Shown here piece after piece: positions 58,637 through 64,000 of a DNA stretch of 64,000 nt. The notes under the pieces were generated by a model. The model ran no database searches. It had not been told where the DNA came from and worked only from the letters and a program-made list of their open reading frames with translations. Origin of the DNA: Notolepis coatsorum (taxonomy: Eukaryota > Chordata > Actinopteri > Aulopiformes > Paralepididae); NCBI GenBank assembly GCA_963971535.1, contig OZ020598.1, positions 97,605,615 to 97,669,614 of the forward strand, written 5' to 3'. Every line of letters starts with the position of its first letter. Within the stretch, counting starts at the first letter, position 1. Position numbers and translations under genes: made by a program.

Positions 58637-59843
58637 GTATCCCCCCCTCCAACGGGAGCCACCCGGCGACCCAAAACAAATACAGACAGAGAGGCAGGGG
58701 CAAAACAAGACGGTACTGGCCAAGCCAGCAGGGGAAGCCACCACAAGAGTGGGGCTAGCAAAAGAAACAGGGTCGCCGAGGGGTAACTAGGGTAGCAGAG
58801 GGGCAACTGGGGGAACTGGTCTAGAGGAACTGGGTCTAGAGAACTGGTCTAGAGAACTGGTCTAGAGAACTGGGCTAGAGAACCGGGCTAGAGAACTGGT
58901 CTAGAGAACTGGTTTAGAGAACTGGTCTAGAGAACTGGTCTAGAGGAACTGGGTCTAGAGAACTGAGGGGCAAGCAGGGTAGCAAAAGGGGTAACCATGG
59001 TAGCACCGGGAAAAGGGCTAGCAGAGGGAAGGTTAGCTGCCAGGGCACTGACAGCTACAGGGCCTATGCTAGCTGTACTGCTACATCAACATAGAGGCTG
59101 CGCAAGCTGCCGGAGCTAGGCTAGCAGAGGGAAAGGGTAGCTGCCAGGGCACTGATAGCTACAGGGCCTATGCTAGCTGTACTGCTACATCAACATAGAG
59201 GCTGCGCTAGCTGCCGGAGCTAGGCTGGCAGACAGGGCTGGACCAGCATGAGAGAACAAGCTAGCTGGAAGGACAGTCCTAGCTGTGTGAGATAAACTAC
59301 ACAAAAAAGTGGAGGCCATGCAGAGGGACCAGGTTAGCTGCTTGGGCCTGGCTAGCTACAGGGCCTATGCCAGCTGCAAGGCTGCATTAACATAGAGGCA
59401 GTGCTAACAGCCGGGGCCAAGCTAGCAGGCCGGGGCCATGCAGAGGGAAACTGGGTTAGCCGCCAGGGCATGGCTAGCTACAGGGCCTATGCCAGCAGCA
59501 AGGGCTGCATAAACATAGAGGCTGTGCTAGCAGCCGGGGCTAAGCTAGCAGACAGGGGCTCTGCTGAGGGACTGGGTTAGCTGCCAGGGCATGGCTAGCT
59601 ACAGGGGGGTCAAACAGGGCAAAACGGGAAGCAAACAGGGGAGCTAACCGGGGAGACTAACAAGCTAAACAGGGGAGTAACAGGCTAACAAGGGAGCTAA
59701 ACAGGACTAACAAGGAAGCTAAACTGGGCTAACAGGGAAGCTAACAGGGCTAACAGGGGAGCTAGAGGGAACAAGAAAAAAAAAGGCAAACTCAACATAC
59801 ACCGTCTGTGCTGGCTGGGGTCGTAGACTTGGTGGGGTCGTAC
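58637..59843 (-). other. Interior of the non-autonomous element
   Basis: 1,207 bp of repetitive, non-coding sequence: TCTAGAGAACTGG repeats (58810-58960) and units of about 60-150 bp with GCTAGCTACAGGGCCTATGC. Purine tract at the right side in element sense (GGAGGGGGGGATAC). No primer site recognised after CCATAACA. Confidence 0.8.
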
Positions 59844-62536
59844 TGTTATGGTTTGTAACCGACCCCAATCGCACAACACAAGACAGGTATGATGGTTTGC
59901 CAAGAAACAGATATTTATTGAACAACAGGGAAAAACAGGGAAAAGGGCACTGTCCCTTTAAGGGAGAATCACAAATACAGGAATATAATATGAGGGGAAG
60001 GAAAGGTGCCTTTAAGAGGCGGGCAGGAAAAGGGAACACTAAGGGAAGGTAAGGGAACGCCTAAGGGAAGGTTAAGGGAACGCCTTGGGACAGAGGAACT
60101 AGAGACTAGGTAAACAAGGGACAAGGAGAACTAGGGATAGAGGACTAGGGACTAGGAGAACTAGGGATCAGGAGAAACGGGGACTAGGGGAACTAGGGAC
60201 AAGGAACTAGGTGGAACTAGAAGGGGAGAACTTGGGACCAGGAACTAGGTGGAACTAGAAGGGGAGAACTAGGGAACAGGAACTAGGTGGAACTAGAAAG
60301 GGGAGAACTAGGGAACAGAGGGGACTGAGGCCCGCGGAGGCGGGCTGGGAAACAGGGAGGAACTGGGAGGACTGGTGGAAATCATCTGGGCCGCTCTGCA
60401 GGACAGAGGAGAGAGTTAATGCACAAAAGGGAAAAAACAGAGCAGGTGCAGAACAGCCCAAATAACAAAGTGAACAAAGTAATAATATCTTCGTGTGACA
60501 AACACACAGGGGGAGATGTAAAGTCCAAAAATACTATTCTAAGTGAGAACCAAAAAACAGAGGCATTACGCTGGGAGATGAAATGTCCAAACTAACTAAC
60601 AGAGGCAATACGCTGGGAGATGAAATGTCCAAACTAACTAACAGAGGCAATACGCTGGGAGAGTGACATCACAATCAAAACTCACCCAGGCGTATGCGTA
60701 AAGGTACAGGAACAGCAGCGGGAACGGGGGCAAGGACACTACGCTGGGTGAGTGACATCACAATCAAAACTCACCCAGGCGTGTGCGTAATGGTACGGGG
60801 ACAGCAACGGGAACGGGGGCAAGGACACTACGCTGGGTGAGTGACATCACAATCAAAACTCACCCAGGCGTGTGCGTAATGGTACGGGGACAGCAACGGG
60901 AACGGGGGCAAGGACACTACGCTGGGTGAGTGACATCACAATCAAAACTCACCCAGGCGTGTGCGTAATGGTACGGGGACAGCAACGGGGCGAGGGCAAG
61001 GACACTACGCTGGGTGAGTGACATCACAATCAAAACTCACCCAGGCGTGTGCGTAATGGTACGGGGACAGCAACGGGGCGAGGGCATCGCCACCGGGTGG
61101 CTGGCTGTCCGAGCCGAGGAACAGAGCGCTGGAACAGTGGCGGTGACGAGGGCATCGTCCACCGGGTAGCCGCTGTCGGAGCCGAGGAACAGAGTGCTGG
61201 AACAGTGGCGGTGACGAGGGCATCGTCCACCGGGTAGCCGCTGTCGGAGCCGAGGAACAGAGTGCGCGCCACACCTTGGTGTGCGCGTCGGAACAGGGAG
61301 CTGGAAACAGTGGCGGTGGCGAGGATGTCGTCCACCGGGTAGCCACTGTCGGAGCCGAGGAACAGAGTGCGCGCCACACCTTGGTGTGCGCGTCGGAACA
61401 GGGAGCTGGAACAGTGGCGGTGGCGAGGATGTCGTCCACCGGGTAGCCACTGTCGGAGCCGAGGAACAGAGTGCGCGCCACACCTTGGTGTGCGCGTCGG
61501 AACAGTGGCGGTGGCGAGAGCGTCGTCCACCGGGTAGCCGCTGTCGGAGCCGAGGAACAGAGTGCGCGCCACACCTTGGTGTGCGCGTCGGGACAGTGGC
61601 GGTGGCGAGAGCGTCGTCCACCGGGTAGCCGCTGTCGGAACCGAGAGACGCCTCGGGGTGCGTCTGCGAGGAGGAGTGTGCCAAGCTCGAAGGTCTGGAA
61701 GATGCGCGTCAGTGCGCTGGTACGGAGGAGCGTGCCAAGCTCGAGGGTCCGGGAGATGCGCGTCTGTGCGCTGGAACGGAGGAGCGTGCCAAGCTCGAGG
61801 GTCCGGGAGATGCGCGTCAGTGCGCTGGAACGGAGGAGCGTGCCAAGCTCGAGGGTCCGGGAGATGCGCGTCAGTGCGCTGGAACGGAGGAGCGTGCCAA
61901 GCTCGAGGGTCCGGGAGATGCGCGTCAGTGCGCTGGAACGGAGGAGCGTGCCAAGCTCGAGGGTCCGGGAGATGCGCGTCAGTGCGCTGGAACGGAGGAG
62001 CGTGCCAAGCTCGAGGGTCCGGGAGATGCGCGTTGGTCTAGATGTGCGTCAGGACGAACAGCTGCGCTGGGGTCTGCAGTGGAACGCTGAGGTGCCTCCC
62101 GTGGAAGTTACAGGGAGCGCAGAACAGTCTCCTCCACAGGCTACGGCGACAGCAGACGAAGGCTGGAGCAAACATCTCAAGGCTGGAGAGGTCCATCTTA
62201 CAGCATTGGTAGACCAGAGGATCTCCCGAAAAGAGTCTAGATGTTAGGAATATGACTCGGCATGAATACAACACGACCCCACGCCAAAACGAGGGGAAGC
62301 GCCCTGGTATTTAAAGCCCACAGGGGGACTAATTAGCCTGCCACCACAGGTGCGAGAGATAATAGAATATCAAACAGGTGTGGCCACTAAGGGTAAAGAA
62401 CGAGAGGGTGGGGGCTAGAGAGAGTGAGTAGGGAATTCCTAACAGTAGGCTTAAAGAAGACAGAGAATAGGGAATTCCTAACAGTAGGCTTAAAGAAGAC
62501 AGAGAAAAGGTAGTGAGCAGCGGGCAAAACCTCACA
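59844..62536 (-). repeat. 2,693-bp LTR, upstream copy in element orientation
   Basis: Same length as the other LTR and identical apart from one base seen. Confidence 0.9.
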
Positions 62537-62589
62537 ATTTCCCTCTATTACTGTTCTGGTGAACCTGCTGCTTTCTGTTAAGAACTGTG
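62537..62589. repeat. End of spacer unit, copy 1, after the insertion
   Basis: CCTCTATTACTGTTCTGGTG to AAGAACTG continues spacer copy 1 and equals 63765-63809. Confidence 0.85.
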
Positions 62590-63302
62590 TTCCTACAACC
62601 CTATGCTCCTATATGACTATGTTCCTACAGGACTATGTTCCCACAGCCCTATGTTCCTATAGCCCTATGTTCCTACAGCCCTATGTTCCTACAGCCCTAT
62701 GTTCCCACAGCCCTATGTTCCTACAGGACTATGTTCCCACAGCCCTATGTTCCTATAGCCCTATGTTCCCACAGCCCTATGTTCCTATAGCCCTATGTTC
62801 CCACAGCCCTATGTTCCTATAGCCCTATGTTCCTACAGCCCTATGTTCCTATAGCCCTATGTTCCCACAGCCCTATGTTCCTATAGCCCTATGTTCCTAC
62901 AGCCCTATGTTCCTATAGCCCTATGTTCCTACAGCCCTATGTTCCTATAGCCCTATGTTCCCACAGCCCTACTGTATGTTCCTACAGCCCTATGTTCCTA
63001 TAGCCCTATGTTCCCACAGCCCTACTGTATGTTCCTACAGCCCTATGTTCCCACAGCCCTATGTTCCCATAGCCCTATGTTCCCACATCCCAATGGTCGC
63101 ACAGCCCTATGTTCCCACAGCCCTATGTTCCCACAGCCCTACTGTATGTTCCTACAGCCCTATGTTCCCACAGCCCTACTGTATGTTCCTACAGCCCTAT
63201 GTTCCCACAGCCCTATGTTCCCACATCCCAATGGTCGCACAGCCCTATGTTCCTACAAGCCCTATGTTCCCACAGGACTATGTTCCTACAGGACTATGTT
63301 CC
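62590..63302. repeat. 16-bp minisatellite, block 2
   Basis: Same unit as block 1, with more TATAG variants and several CTACTGTATG units of altered length. Confidence 0.95.
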
Positions 63303-63809
63303 TATTTTAATTAGCAGGGCTGCTAGTTTTCAGTTGTAGTCCCTGGGCTAGATGTTTAAGCCAGAAAAGAAACAAATAAATAGAAGAAACAGAAAGCTAA
63401 TATAAAAACAATTTTAAACATATTCTGTACATTCACTCACTATGCACTCATGCATCTATAAAAACATTGTATACAGGGACAAATCAAAGCCCATACATGG
63501 ACAAGCACTGTATAGGCAGGCACACATATACACAATCAGGACAGTCAGGCTAGTGGGCAAGCATACGGGGGTTGGGCAGCTGGATTGTGACGTGACTCGC
63601 TAATGGTCACAGACCTGATTTTCGATCAGCCATGCTTTGAGTGTGTGTGTGAAGGACCTGAGTGTATCAGTACTGCGGATGTGTGGTGGGATGGTGTTCC
63701 AGCTCTAATCGAGAAGGCTGATTTACTAAATGCGCTTTTCCTCTCTGGGATGATGACATTTCCCTCTATTACTGTTCTGGTGAACCTGCTGCTTTCTGTT
63801 AAGAACTGT
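63303..63809. repeat. Spacer unit, copy 2, with empty target site
   Basis: Equals 55482-55943 joined to 62542-62589, with a single ATTTC at about 63759-63763 where copy 1 has the LTR element. Confidence 0.9.
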
Positions 63810-64000
63810 GTTCCTACAGCCCTATGCTCCTATATGACTATGTTCCTACAGGACTATGTTCCCACAGCCCTATGTTCCTATAGCCCTATGTTCCTACAGC
63901 CCTATGTTCCTACAGCCCTATGTTCCCACAGCCCTATGTTCCTACAGGACTATGTTCCCACAGCCCTATGTTCCTATAGCCCTATGTTCCCACAGCCCTA
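63810..64000. repeat. 16-bp minisatellite, block 3 (continues past the window)
   Basis: Starts with the same irregular first units as block 2, offset 1,221 bp, and runs off the window end. Confidence 0.95.

Larger units (their letters stand above)
55944..62536 (-). mobile_element. Non-autonomous LTR element with 2.7-kb LTRs
   Basis: 6,593 bp: LTR 55944-58636, interior 58637-59843, LTR 59844-62536, with 5-bp duplication ATTTC (55939-55943, 62537-62541). The minus orientation is set by the purine tract at 58640-58650 and by AATAAA (reverse of TTTATT near 56015) about 70 bp from the LTR end. No protein-coding region. Purine tract + TAC + TG matches the Gypsy at 20762, so Gypsy machinery is the likely helper. 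Confidence 0.92.

Overview
The window looks like ray-finned fish DNA, probably a percomorph. It carries L2/CR1-type LINEs, tRNA-headed SINEs with long perfect target duplications, a chromodomain Gypsy element, hAT, piggyBac-like and Harbinger-like non-autonomous elements, and long microsatellites. I find no complete host gene. The only plausible host coding piece is a short exon resembling the N-terminus of glucosidase I (MOGS) at 4808-4985, beside a Copia LTR. Almost everything else is nested mobile DNA and tandem repeats. There is a 200-N assembly gap at 42368-42567.

Layout. 0-7 kb: decayed patchwork of a ~110-bp dispersed repeat (called R110 here), LINE pieces, a transposase fragment, a Copia RNase H fragment with LTR, and an inverted pair of ~480-bp tRNA-like repeats. 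7.5-8.3 kb: a hAT-type element. 10.4-17.2 kb: a near full-length L2/CR1 LINE on the minus strand (ORF1 with an SGNH/esterase-like domain, ORF2 with endonuclease and RT), inserted in a 30-bp minisatellite. 18.0-20.7 kb: a solo LTR and a LINE split by a SINE. 20.76-25.94 kb: a Gypsy chromovirus with one intact 1465-residue gag-pol frame and identical LTR sequence, but a 5' LTR lacking its first 115 bp. 26-36 kb: LINE and SINE pieces, (AT)n, (TG)n and (TTTA)n tracts, piggyBac-like and Harbinger-like elements, and a Gypsy RNase H fragment split by a TIR element with a 9-bp duplication. 36-42 kb: SINEs, another copy of that TIR element, otherwise unrecognised sequence.

43.5-52.2 kb: three nested insertions. 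A Gypsy-type solo LTR is interrupted by a 7.9-kb retrovirus-like LTR element (two ~1.26-kb LTRs, 4-bp CATG duplication, tRNA-His-like primer site, purine tract, no recognisable gene) and by a hAT element with an 8-bp duplication. 52.2-54.7 kb: LINE 3' ends and another solo LTR. 54.8-64 kb: a higher-order repeat of period about 1.22 kb built on a 16-bp minisatellite. It is interrupted by a 6.6-kb non-autonomous LTR element with 2693-bp LTRs that differ at one observed base. A paralogous empty target site lies at about 63.75 kb.

The strongest candidates for something undescribed are the two non-coding LTR elements (43827-51713 and 55944-62536), the 9-bp-TSD TIR family at 34513 and 37087, and the MOGS-like exon beside the Copia LTR. 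I see no multi-gene functional system. Assignments come from reading motifs and junctions by eye; no database search was run.
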